From NCBI RefSeq assembly GCF_040643635.1, contig NZ_JBEYUS010000027.1, positions 1 to 64,000 of the forward strand: DNA of 64,000 bases. Direction: 5' to 3'. Each line of letters begins with the position of its first letter. Positions within the stretch are counted from its first letter, which is position 1. This document shows, piece after piece, positions 50,981 to 59,239 of this stretch. The stretch comes from Saccharopolyspora_C sp040643635. Lineage in GTDB: Bacteria; Actinomycetota; Actinomycetes; Mycobacteriales; Pseudonocardiaceae. The notes beneath the pieces are model-generated. The model saw only the letters and a program-made list of their open reading frames with translations. It searched no databases and was not told the origin of the DNA. The position numbers and the translations under genes are program-made.

Positions 50981-52048
50981 ATGACGGCGGCGCACACCAC
51001 CCGGACCGGCGTGCCCGCGGACTACCCGGGCCGCGCCGAGGTCGCCGAGCACTTCGCCGACCGCGCCGCGGAACTGGACCGCGGCGACGCCGACGTGCGG
51101 CCCGGCCTGCGGTTCCTCGGGGAGCGCGGGCTGCTGGAGCTCGGGGCACCGGGCTGCGGCGGCGACCTCGCCACGATGCTGCTGCTCGTCGAGGACGTCG
51201 CGGCCGGGTGCCTGTCCTCGGCGTTCTCGCTGTGGGCGCAGCGGATGGTCGTCGAGTACGTGGCCCGCGGTCCCGCCGGTGCGGGAGCCGCGCGGGAACT
51301 GGACGCGCTGCGCACCGGGTCCCGGATCGGCGTCACCGCGATGGCGCCCGCGATGAAGCACGTCGCCGGTATCGAACCGGTGCCGGTGCTGGCCGAGCGG
51401 ACCGGCACCGGGGTGCGGCTGAACGGGCCCATCCGGTGGGCCTCGAACCTGTTCGACGGCGCGCTGGTGGTGGTCCCCGCCCGGTTCGCCGACGGCGGCG
51501 GGCTGATCGCGGTGCTGCGCGTCGGCGATCCGGGTGTGACCGTCCGCCCCGCGCCCGAGCTGCTGGCGCTCGGCGCGACCGGTTCCTCGTCGGTGGTTCT
51601 GTCCGAAGTGGACGTTCCGGCGGCGGACGTGCTCAGCGCGGACCTGACGGAGTTCGTGCGCGCGGTGCGGCCGACGTTCCTGCTGGTGCAGAGCGCGTTC
51701 TGCACCGGGCTCGCGGGCGCGTCCCGGCGGCAGGCGGCCACCGCGCTGGACGGGCTGAACGCCGAGTTCCGCCCGGACTTCGACGAGCTCGCCGCCGCGC
51801 ACGACTCGGTGCGGTCCCGGCTGTTCGAGTTCGCCCGCGTCCCGCCGCAGCCCGCGGACCTGCTGCGGCTGCGGCTGGACGCGGCGCGCGCGGCCGGCGC
51901 GGCGAGCAGGCTGGAGGCGGCGGTGACCGGTGGCCGCGGCTACGCCGCCACCAGCCCCACGAGCCGCAGGCTGCGCGAGGCCGCCTTCCTCCCGGTCCAG
52001 GCCCCGACGGAAGGACAACTGCGGTGGGAACTATCACGGTCCGCCTGA
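50981..52048 (+). CDS. acyl-CoA dehydrogenase-like flavoenzyme
   Basis: A 355-residue ACAD-fold protein with mid-domain LFDGALVVVPARF and a C-terminal helical domain (LAGASRRQAATALDGL). It is somewhat short, and the catalytic Glu region is not recognisable, which fits the SfnB/DszC-like flavin monooxygenase branch used in organosulfur breakdown rather than beta-oxidation. Its position between a Cys-type leader and a sulfonate-type importer supports such a role. Its 3-prime end overlaps the ATPase gene by 25 bases. Confidence 0.78.
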   Translation: MTAAHTTRTGVPADYPGRAEVAEHFADRAAELDRGDADVRPGLRFLGERGLLELGAPGCGGDLATMLLLVEDVAAGCLSSAFSLWAQRMVVEYVARGPAGAGAARELDALRTGSRIGVTAMAPAMKHVAGIEPVPVLAERTGTGVRLNGPIRWASNLFDGALVVVPARFADGGGLIAVLRVGDPGVTVRPAPELLALGATGSSSVVLSEVDVPAADVLSADLTEFVRAVRPTFLLVQSAFCTGLAGASRRQAATALDGLNAEFRPDFDELAAAHDSVRSRLFEFARVPPQPADLLRLRLDAARAAGAASRLEAAVTGGRGYAATSPTSRRLREAAFLPVQAPTEGQLRWELSRSA

Positions 52049-52758
52049 GCGGCGCGGAGAAGTCGTACCCGCCGCACCACCGCAAGGTCCTCGACGGACT
52101 GGACCTGGTGGTGCGGGACGGGGAGTTCGTGGTGCTGCTGGGCCCCAGCGGCTGCGGCAAGTCCACGCTGCTGCGCATCCTCGCCGGACTGGAGTCCCTC
52201 GACGGCGGCGCGCTGGAGTGGGCCGGTGGCACCCGGCCCCCGATCGGTGCCGTGTTCCAGCAGCCGCACCTGATGCCGTGGCTGACGGCGCGGGACAACG
52301 TGCTGCTCGGCGGCCGCTACCGGGCCAACCGGGCGCGGTTCTCGCCGGACCGGGCGGCGGGGCTGATCGAGCGGCTCGGGCTCGCCGAGCTCGCCGATTC
52401 CTACCCGGACCGGCTCTCCGGCGGGCAGGCGCAGCGGGTCGCGGTCGCGCGGGCCGCGGCGATCGGCCCGGCGCTGCTGCTGCTCGACGAACCGTTCAGC
52501 GCGCTGGACCCGGCGGCGCGCGCCGACCTGCAGCGCTGGGTGCGGGCGAGCACCGACGACCTCGCGCTCACCTCGGTGCTGGTCACCCACGACGTGGACG
52601 AGGCGCTGCTGGTCGCCGACCGGATCGCGATGCTCGACGGTTCCGGGGCGGTGGCGCGGGAATGGCCGAACTCCCCCGGCACCGCGGACGGCCCGCTGCG
52701 GGAAGAACTGCTCGCGCACTACCCGGCGAGCCCCGTCGCCGCGGGAGCGGCCCGATGA
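52024..52758 (+). CDS. ABC transporter ATP-binding protein, nitrate/sulfonate/taurine type (system 1)
   Basis: A 244-residue ATPase: Walker A GPSGCGKST near 42, signature LSGGQAQRV, Walker B LLLLDEPFSALDP, H-loop THDVDEAL. Belongs to the SsuB/TauB group. GTG at 52024 has GGAAGGA eight bases upstream and lies inside the previous gene. The stop overlaps the binding-protein start (ATGA). Confidence 0.9.
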   Translation: MGTITVRLSGAEKSYPPHHRKVLDGLDLVVRDGEFVVLLGPSGCGKSTLLRILAGLESLDGGALEWAGGTRPPIGAVFQQPHLMPWLTARDNVLLGGRYRANRARFSPDRAAGLIERLGLAELADSYPDRLSGGQAQRVAVARAAAIGPALLLLDEPFSALDPAARADLQRWVRASTDDLALTSVLVTHDVDEALLVADRIAMLDGSGAVAREWPNSPGTADGPLREELLAHYPASPVAAGAAR

Positions 52759-53930
52759 GTCCGCTGTGGTCACGCCGGTCGCTGCTGCTGGGCGCCGGGG
52801 CGCTGGGCGCGGCCGCAGGTCTCGGCGCCACCGCCGACCTCGGGCTGAACGCGGCGCGGCACCGCGACGTCTCCTCCGGCGCACTGCGCATCGGTTACCT
52901 GCCGATCACCGACGCGGCACCGCTGCTGCTCGCGCACGGCAGCGGCCTGCTCGACGAGCACGGCACCGGGGCGGCGCGGCCGGTGAAGTTCCGCAGCTGG
53001 GCGTCGCTGGCCGAAGCGTTCCTCACCCGGCAGGTCGACGTGGTGCACCTGCTGATGCCGTTCGCGGTGCAGCTGCGCTACGCGATGGGCGCCGAATGCC
53101 GGGTGCTGGCCTGGAACCACACGAACGGCTCGGCGCTCACCGTCCGCCGCGACGTCGAACGCGTCGAGCAGCTCGCCGGGCACAAGGTCGCCATCCCGTT
53201 CTGGTGGTCCATCCACAACATCGTGCTGCAGCGGATGTTGCGCGCCGCCGGGCTCACCCCGGTGGTGCGGCAGCAGCCCTCCGCCGCGGACGGCACGGTG
53301 GAACTGGTGGTGCTGAGCCCCTCCGACATGGTCCCCGCGCTGGACGGCGGCTCCGTCGGCGGCTACATCGTGGCCGACCCGTTCAACGCGATCGCCGAGA
53401 TCAAGGGCGTGGGTCGCATCCTGCGGTTCGTCGGCGACGTGTGGCGCGACCACGCCTGCTGCGTGGTGCTCGCGCACCAGGACCTGCTGGACACCGCACC
53501 GGGCCGGGTGCAAGGCCTGGTGGACGCGCTGGCGCTCACCCAGCTCGGCCTCGCCCGCGATCGCGCGGGTGGCGCGCGGGCGCTCACCGGCGGGAAGTAC
53601 CTGCCGCAGCCGCTGAAAGCGGTGTCGACGGCGTTGGAGTACCCGGCGGCCGACTACCCGCACGCCCTGCACCACCCGGAGTGGTCCGGGCAGCGCATCG
53701 GCTTCCAACCGTTCCCGTTCCCCGGCTTCACCGCGGAACTCGTCGAATCGATGCGCGCCACGGTCGTCGACGGCGACACCCGGTTCCTCGACGGCCTCCG
53801 CGCCGACGAGGTGCACGGGCAGCTCGTCGACGACCGGTTCGTCCGCGGCAGCCTGCGCCGCTTCGGCGGACCGGCCGCGTTCGGCCTGCCCGGCTCCCTG
53901 ACCCGCAGCGAAGAGGTGAACCCCGCATGA
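52755..53930 (+). CDS. ABC substrate-binding protein, sulfonate/taurine-like (system 1)
   Basis: A 391-residue periplasmic-type binding protein. The start MSPLWSRRSLLLGAGALGAAA is a twin-arginine signal; no lipobox Cys is seen. GYLPITDAAPLLLAHGSGLL is the NMT1/SsuA-like opening of the mature domain, followed by VDVVHLLMPFAVQLRYAMG and VADPFNAIAEIKGVGRIL, resembling the NrtA/CmpA branch. ATGA overlaps join it to ATPase and permease. Expected to capture a small anion, probably an organosulfur compound given its neighbours; nitrate is not excluded. Confidence 0.87.
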   Translation: MSPLWSRRSLLLGAGALGAAAGLGATADLGLNAARHRDVSSGALRIGYLPITDAAPLLLAHGSGLLDEHGTGAARPVKFRSWASLAEAFLTRQVDVVHLLMPFAVQLRYAMGAECRVLAWNHTNGSALTVRRDVERVEQLAGHKVAIPFWWSIHNIVLQRMLRAAGLTPVVRQQPSAADGTVELVVLSPSDMVPALDGGSVGGYIVADPFNAIAEIKGVGRILRFVGDVWRDHACCVVLAHQDLLDTAPGRVQGLVDALALTQLGLARDRAGGARALTGGKYLPQPLKAVSTALEYPAADYPHALHHPEWSGQRIGFQPFPFPGFTAELVESMRATVVDGDTRFLDGLRADEVHGQLVDDRFVRGSLRRFGGPAAFGLPGSLTRSEEVNPA

Positions 53931-54727
53931 CCACGCTCTCCCCGCGCGGCGCCGAGGACACGAGCCCCGCCCGGACCGACCGGCCGGGTCTCGCGCACCG
54001 GGTCGGGCCGCCGCTGGTGGCGGTGCTGGTGGCCGTCGCGGTGTGGTGGCTGCTGACCGACGTTCTCACCGGCGACCGGCTGCTGTCGGCGTTCGCCCCG
54101 CAGCGCGCGGTGCCCGCGATCGGCGACCTGCTGGCCAGGGGCGTGCTGCTGCCGGACGTGGCGGCCAGCCTGTGGCGGCTGCTGCTGGGCATGCTCATCG
54201 CCGCGGTCGTCGGCGTCCCGGTCGGACTGCTCGTCGGGTCGCTGGACGTGGTGGAACGGGCGACGCGGCCGGTGTTCCAGTTCCTGCGGATGATCTCGCC
54301 GCTGTCCTGGGCGCCGATCGCGGTCGCCGTGTTCGGCATCGGGCACCGGCCGGTCACGTTCCTGGTGGCGGCCGCGGCCGTGTGGCCGATCGTGCTCAAC
54401 ACCGCCGCCGGGGTGCACGCCGTCTCGCCCGGGCACGTGCGGGTGGCGCGGTCGCTCGGCGCGACCCGGCTCGAAGTGCTCACCAGCGTGGTGCTGCCGA
54501 CCGCCCGGACCCACGTGCTGACCGGACTGCGGCTGGCGCTCGGCATCGCGTGGGTGGTGCTGGTGCCCGCGGAGATGCTCGGCGTCGATTCCGGGCTGGG
54601 ATACCAGATCCTCAACTCCCGCGACCAGCTCGCCTACGACCAGGTGATGGCGGTGATCCTGGTGATCGGCGTCCTCGGCTACCTCCTCGACGCGCTCGCG
54701 CGCACGCTGCTGCGCCCCCGGCCGTGA
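53927..54727 (+). CDS. ABC transporter permease (system 1)
   Basis: A 266-residue BPD-transport permease with about six helices; the EAA-type loop reads HVRVARSLGATRLEVLTSVVLP. Overlaps the binding-protein gene by ATGA. Completes importer system 1 with the ATPase and binding protein, carrying the substrate through the membrane. Confidence 0.92.
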   Translation: MTTLSPRGAEDTSPARTDRPGLAHRVGPPLVAVLVAVAVWWLLTDVLTGDRLLSAFAPQRAVPAIGDLLARGVLLPDVAASLWRLLLGMLIAAVVGVPVGLLVGSLDVVERATRPVFQFLRMISPLSWAPIAVAVFGIGHRPVTFLVAAAAVWPIVLNTAAGVHAVSPGHVRVARSLGATRLEVLTSVVLPTARTHVLTGLRLALGIAWVVLVPAEMLGVDSGLGYQILNSRDQLAYDQVMAVILVIGVLGYLLDALARTLLRPRP

Positions 54728-54746
54728 GCACGGGCCCGCCCCGCGG

Positions 54747-56252
54747 GTGATCACCGCGTGGGACGATCTCGGGGTGGTGAGCGTCGTGCGTCCCGCTTCG
54801 TCGTGGCTGGTTCCCGTCCTGGCGGTGTTGCTGCTCGTGGGTGCCGGATTCGGGCTGGCCCAGGTCGATTCGGGCGTGGTCCGCACGCGCGCCGTCGTCG
54901 ACGGGGTGCCGATGGACCTGGTGCGCCCCGCCGCGCTGACCGGGACGGCTCCGGCGGTGGTCGTGGCGCACGGGCACGCCGCGAGCCGCCGGCTGATGGC
55001 CGACTGGGGGACGACGCTGGCGCGTTCCGGGTTCGTCGTCGCGCTGCCGGACTTCGCCGGGCACGGGGCGAACCGGACGCCGCTGCCCGATGGCCCGGCG
55101 CGGGAACCCCGGCTCGCGGCGGACCTGGACGCGGCCGTCGGCCTGCTGCGGCGGACGCCGCAGGTCGACCCGGACCGGATCGGGCTCGTCGGCCACTCCA
55201 TGGGGGCGGGCGCGGTGTACCGGTTCGCCGCGGCGCACCCCGAGATCGCGGCGACGGCGGCGATCTCGCTGCCCGACGGTGCCGTGCCGGAGCCCGCGGC
55301 GGCACGGCACCTCCTGCTCCTGGTCGGCAGGCACGAGTTCCCGTCGTTCCACCGGGCCGCCGAGCAGGCCTCCCGGGCCGGGGCACCGGGCGACCACCGG
55401 CCGGTCGAGGTCCTCCCCCGCGCCGAGCACCTCTCGATCCTCTTCGCGCCGCGGGCGCACGCGGACACCGCGCGGTGGCTGCAGAACTCGCTGGGCGTCG
55501 ACGCTCCGCTCGGGAACGCCGCGGGCGAACGCATCCGGCCCGCGGTGCTGCTGTGGGCCGCGTTCGCGGTCGGCTTCGTCCCGTTCGCGCGCCGGATCGT
55601 CCGGCCCGCGGTCCCCGCGGACCAGGAATCCCCTGCCGCGCCGCCCGCGATCGCCGGTGCCGTCGCGGCCGGGCTCGCGGTCGGCTGGGCGGGCTCCGCG
55701 GCCGCCCCGGCCGGGTGGTCGCCGCTGGCGGTCGGCGGCGAGCTCGGGCTGTTCCTCGTGCTGTTCGGGCTCGGATTCGCCGCGGTGCCGCAACTTCGCC
55801 ATCAAATCCGATGTGGACGGTCGGGTTCGGCGTGGCGGTCGGTGGCGGTCGCCTGCTACGCGGCGCTGGCCGTCCTGCTGCCCATCGGGATCGGCGCGGC
55901 GGAGCCCGTGCCGCACGGCGCGCGCTGGTGGTGGACCCCGCTGCTGGTCGCGAGCGGCGGCATCGCCTGCGCAGCGGCGGAACTCGCGGCCCGCGGCCGA
56001 CGCGGCGTGCGCCGGGACGGCGTGCGGGTGGCGGTGCTGGGATCCGCCGCGCTCGGCATCGCGGTGGCCGTCGGCGCGGGGCTGCTGCCCGGGTTCGTGG
56101 TCCTGATCGCTCCGCTGCTCGCGATGCTGCTGCTCTGGCACCTCGCGTGGGCCGCCGTGCTCGCCAGGGCCGGCGCCCCGTGGTGGCTGCCCGCCGTCGT
56201 CGGCGGCGTGCTGCTCGGCTGGCCGCTCGCCGCGGTCAGCCCGCTCGGCTGA
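54747..56252 (+). CDS. membrane-anchored alpha/beta hydrolase (dienelactone hydrolase-like) with C-terminal helices
   Basis: A 501-residue protein. One N-terminal helix (20-38), then an alpha/beta hydrolase domain at about 45-270 (VVVAHGHAASRRLMAD, GLVGHSMGAGAVYRF elbow Ser, His in RAEHLSIL) and about eight C-terminal helices from 285. The hydrolase faces outside. Fusion of this domain to a long membrane part is uncommon. Starts compete among GTG 54747, 54774 and 54777; none has a strong ribosome site. Between the two sulfonate-type importers, so it might release a substrate from an ester, but this is guesswork. Confidence 0.78.
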   Translation: MITAWDDLGVVSVVRPASSWLVPVLAVLLLVGAGFGLAQVDSGVVRTRAVVDGVPMDLVRPAALTGTAPAVVVAHGHAASRRLMADWGTTLARSGFVVALPDFAGHGANRTPLPDGPAREPRLAADLDAAVGLLRRTPQVDPDRIGLVGHSMGAGAVYRFAAAHPEIAATAAISLPDGAVPEPAAARHLLLLVGRHEFPSFHRAAEQASRAGAPGDHRPVEVLPRAEHLSILFAPRAHADTARWLQNSLGVDAPLGNAAGERIRPAVLLWAAFAVGFVPFARRIVRPAVPADQESPAAPPAIAGAVAAGLAVGWAGSAAAPAGWSPLAVGGELGLFLVLFGLGFAAVPQLRHQIRCGRSGSAWRSVAVACYAALAVLLPIGIGAAEPVPHGARWWWTPLLVASGGIACAAAELAARGRRGVRRDGVRVAVLGSAALGIAVAVGAGLLPGFVVLIAPLLAMLLLWHLAWAAVLARAGAPWWLPAVVGGVLLGWPLAAVSPLG

Positions 56253-56443
56253 GGGCTCCGTCCGGCAGCTGGGAGATCCACCCGAACCCTTGCGCGCGCG
56301 GCCCCCGCCGTGGTGGGCGGCGGGCGCCCGCGCGTCGACCGGCTGAGCTGGCACTTCCGCCCGAACCGGAGGAACCGGCCGCGCCCACGACGGTCCACAT
56401 CGGAGCGCACCGCGACCGGCGCGATCCCGCATGCCGGACGGCA

Positions 56444-56473
56444 TTGCCCGGCGCGCACCCCGGGTCCTAGCTT
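56444..56473 (+). promoter_or_regulatory. possible promoter giving leaderless transcript for system 2
   Basis: TTGCCC (56444-56449), 18-base spacer, TAGCTT (56468-56473), then GTG at 56481. The first transcribed base would be at or near the start codon. No ribosome site precedes that GTG, consistent with leaderless translation. Confidence 0.4.
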
Positions 56474-56480
56474 TCCCGCC

Positions 56481-57320
56481 GTGCTGACGCAGTGGGGAAG
56501 ACCAAGGCAACAACCCGGACCGGCGCTGCGCGCGCTGCGCCCGTTCAGCGGACCGCTGCTGGGGCTCGGCGCCGTCGTAGTACTGGTGCTGGTGTGGCAG
56601 CTCGTCGCCGCGCTGCGGATCTGGCCCGAGCAGATCGTGCCCGCGCCCGCGCAGGTGTGGGCGCAGCTGCTGTCCACCAGCGACGCGGACAACGGCCAGT
56701 CCGGCTACGCCGGCTACACGCTGCTGGAACGGCTCGCGGTGAGCCTGCGCAGGCTGGCCTACGGCGTCGGCTACGGCGTGCTGATCGGTATCGGTCTCGG
56801 CCTGGTGATGGGTCTGGTCCGGCCGGTGCGGGTGATGCTGGAACCGCTGGTCACGTTCATCCGCGCGCTACCGCCGCTGGCCTACCTGAGCCTGCTGGTC
56901 ATCTGGTTCGGCATCGACGAGGAACCCAAGGTGTACCTGCTGATGGTGGCCTCGTTCCCACCGGTCGCCGTGGCCACCGCCGCCGCGGTCACCGGGGTCG
57001 GCAGGCAGTACGTGGAGGCCGCCGAAGCGCTCGGTGCGAGCAGGCTGCAAGTGGTCGCCTCGGTGGTCCTGCCCGCCTCGGTGCCCGAGATCCTCACCGG
57101 CGTGCGGCTCGCCGTCGGCATCGCCTACGGGTCGGTGGTGGCCGCGGAGACCGTGAACGGCGCCGACGGGCTCGGCGGCATGGTGCTCAACGCCCAGCGC
57201 TACAACCAGACCGCCGTGGTGATCCTCGGCCTGTTCGTCATCGGCATCACCGGACTCGTCATCGACCTGCTGATCGTCGCGGCGCGCCAAGCGCTGTCCC
57301 CGTGGCGCAGCCGCATCTGA
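56481..57320 (+). CDS. ABC transporter permease, taurine/sulfonate type (system 2)
   Basis: A 279-residue permease with six helices after a short polar start. EAA-type loop is YVEAAEALGASRLQVVASVVLP; IRALPPLAYLSLLVIWFGI is typical of TauC/SsuC. Chosen start GTG 56481, since upstream frame codes unlike sequence and a promoter is placed just before. First gene of system 2, in the order permease, binding protein, ATPase, unlike system 1. Confidence 0.88.
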   Translation: MLTQWGRPRQQPGPALRALRPFSGPLLGLGAVVVLVLVWQLVAALRIWPEQIVPAPAQVWAQLLSTSDADNGQSGYAGYTLLERLAVSLRRLAYGVGYGVLIGIGLGLVMGLVRPVRVMLEPLVTFIRALPPLAYLSLLVIWFGIDEEPKVYLLMVASFPPVAVATAAAVTGVGRQYVEAAEALGASRLQVVASVVLPASVPEILTGVRLAVGIAYGSVVAAETVNGADGLGGMVLNAQRYNQTAVVILGLFVIGITGLVIDLLIVAARQALSPWRSRI

Positions 57321-57344
57321 CCACCCCTTCCAGGAGGAGAACCC

Positions 57345-58379
57345 GTGCACCGGTTCAGCAGGCGCGCCGCGCTCGGCCTGTTCGGCGCCGCCGCGGCCGT
57401 CCCCGCGCTCAGCGCGTGCGGCGTCGGCGGCGAGACCGAGGAGGAGAAGGCCCGCAAGGTCCGGATCGCCTACCAGAACTTCGCCGACAGCACGCTGCTC
57501 GTCAAGGAGCAGCGCACCCTGGAGGACCGGTTCCCGGACCACGAGTTCGAGTGGACCGCGTTCGACTCCGGCGCGAGCATCAACACCGCGTTCCTCAGCG
57601 GTGCGCTGGACATCGCCGTCATCGGCAGCAGCCCGGCCGCGCAGGCGCTCAGCCCGCCGCTGGCCGTGCCGTACCAGATCGTCCAGCTGCTCAACGTGAT
57701 CGGCAGCAGCGAGGCGCTCGTGGTGCGCGGTGACCGCGGCATCCGCGCGATCCCCGACCTGGTCGGGCGCAAGGTCGCCGCCCCGTTCAGCTCCACCGCG
57801 CACTACAGCCTGCTCGCCGCGCTGCGGCAGCACGGCGTCGACCCGGGCGGAGTCGACATCGTCGACCTGGAACCGCAGAACATCCAGGCGGCGTGGGAAC
57901 GCGGCGACCTCGACGGCGCCTACCTGTGGACGCCGACGCTGACCGCGCTGCAGCGCACCGGGACGACGCTGGTGGACAGCGCGCAGCTCGCCGCCGCGGG
58001 CAAGCCGACGCTCACCTTCGCCGTGGCCGCCCGGGAATTCCTCGACCGCAGCCCCGACGTCGTGCAGGGCTGGCTGGACGCCACCGATGCGGCGATCCGG
58101 CAGATCCGCACCGATCCGCGGCCCGTCGCGGAAGCGGTGAGCAGGCAGCTCGGCAGCAGCGTGGACGACGCGCTCGGCCAGTTGCGGCAGAACCTCTACC
58201 TCGACCTGGACCAGCAGCGCGCCCCCGAGTACTTCGGCGACCCGCAGGCACCCGGTGCGCTCGCCGCGCGGCTGCGCGACACCGCCGGATTCCTGCTGGA
58301 GCAGCGGAAGATCGACGCCCTGCCCGACCTCGCCACCTTCCAGCGCGCCCTGCGCATCCCGGAGCCCGCCCATGCCTGA
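57345..58379 (+). CDS. ABC substrate-binding lipoprotein, TauA-like (system 2)
   Basis: A 344-residue lipoprotein with twin-arginine signal FSRRAALGLFG and lipobox LSAC (Cys at about 25). The mature domain opens VRIAYQNFADSTLLVKEQRT; IAVIGSSPAAQAL and AAPFSSTAHYSLL are TauA/SsuA-like. GTG start with AGGAGGAG five bases upstream. Overlaps the ATPase gene by eight bases. Likely binds taurine or another small sulfonate. Confidence 0.88.
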   Translation: MHRFSRRAALGLFGAAAAVPALSACGVGGETEEEKARKVRIAYQNFADSTLLVKEQRTLEDRFPDHEFEWTAFDSGASINTAFLSGALDIAVIGSSPAAQALSPPLAVPYQIVQLLNVIGSSEALVVRGDRGIRAIPDLVGRKVAAPFSSTAHYSLLAALRQHGVDPGGVDIVDLEPQNIQAAWERGDLDGAYLWTPTLTALQRTGTTLVDSAQLAAAGKPTLTFAVAAREFLDRSPDVVQGWLDATDAAIRQIRTDPRPVAEAVSRQLGSSVDDALGQLRQNLYLDLDQQRAPEYFGDPQAPGALAARLRDTAGFLLEQRKIDALPDLATFQRALRIPEPAHA

Positions 58380-59151
58380 ACAGCCCCTCGTCGAGATCTC
58401 CGGCGCCACCCGTTCCTACGGCCGCGGCGGGAACGCCGTCACCGCGCTCGGGCCGCTGGACCTGCGCGTCGAGCGCGGCGAGTTCGTGGTGGTCGTGGGC
58501 CCGTCCGGCTCCGGCAAGAGCACCCTGCTGCGGCTGGTGTCCGGTTTCGAGCGGCCCAGCACCGGCGCGGTCGCCTTGGACGGGCGCGCTCCGGTGCCCG
58601 GCCGCGACGTGGGCGTGGTGTTCCAGCAACCCCGGTTGTTCCCGTGGCGCACGGTCGCCGGGAACCTGGACGTGGCGCTGCGCTGGGCCGGGGTACCGCG
58701 CGGGCAGCGCGCGCAGCGGCGCGCGGAACTGCTGGACCGGGTGGGCCTCGCCGAGATCGGCGGGCGGCGGGTCTGGGAGATCTCCGGCGGCCAGCAGCAG
58801 CGGGTCGCCATCGCCCGCGCCTTGGCCGGACGGCCGGACCTGCTGCTGCTCGACGAGCCGTTCGCGGCGCTCGACGCGCTCACGAGGGAACGCCTGCAGG
58901 AGGACCTGCGGTCGCTGACCGACGGCGCCGAGCAGGGCGCGGTGTTCGTGACGCACAGCGTCGACGAGGCCGTCTTCCTGGCCAGCAGGGTGATCGTGCT
59001 CAGCAACCGGCCCGGCCGGATCGAGCTGGATCTGCCGGTTCCGCTGCCGCGCAGCGGAGTTCCGGCCGACGAGCTGCGCGCCTCCGCGGAGTTCGCCCGG
59101 CTGCGCGGCGAGGTGTCCACCGCCGTCCGCGCCGCCCTCCAGCCCGCCTGA
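58372..59151 (+). CDS. ABC transporter ATP-binding protein, TauB-like (system 2)
   Basis: A 259-residue ATPase: Walker A GPSGSGKST near 41, signature ISGGQQQRVAIARAL, Walker B LLLLDEPFAALDAL, H-loop THSVDEAV, then the TauB/SsuB-like tail VIVLSNRPGRI. Overlaps the binding-protein gene. Last gene of system 2, followed by a strong hairpin shared with the convergent gdhA gene. Confidence 0.92.
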   Translation: MPEQPLVEISGATRSYGRGGNAVTALGPLDLRVERGEFVVVVGPSGSGKSTLLRLVSGFERPSTGAVALDGRAPVPGRDVGVVFQQPRLFPWRTVAGNLDVALRWAGVPRGQRAQRRAELLDRVGLAEIGGRRVWEISGGQQQRVAIARALAGRPDLLLLDEPFAALDALTRERLQEDLRSLTDGAEQGAVFVTHSVDEAVFLASRVIVLSNRPGRIELDLPVPLPRSGVPADELRASAEFARLRGEVSTAVRAALQPA

Positions 59152-59167
59152 TCCGGGCCCCGCAGGC

Positions 59168-59206
59168 GAACGGCCCGTTCGACCGCAGTGGCCGAACGGG
59201 CCGTTC
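59168..59206. terminator. bidirectional hairpin between TauB-like and gdhA genes
   Basis: GAACGGCCCGTTCG and CGAACGGGCCGTTC form a perfect 14-bp stem with an 11-base loop, between convergent genes. Its arms share GAACGGCCC/GGGCCGTTC with the hairpin at 14184. Confidence 0.75.
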
Positions 59207-59239
59207 CACCTCGCCGGGCCGCCGCGCGAGCGGTGCGGC

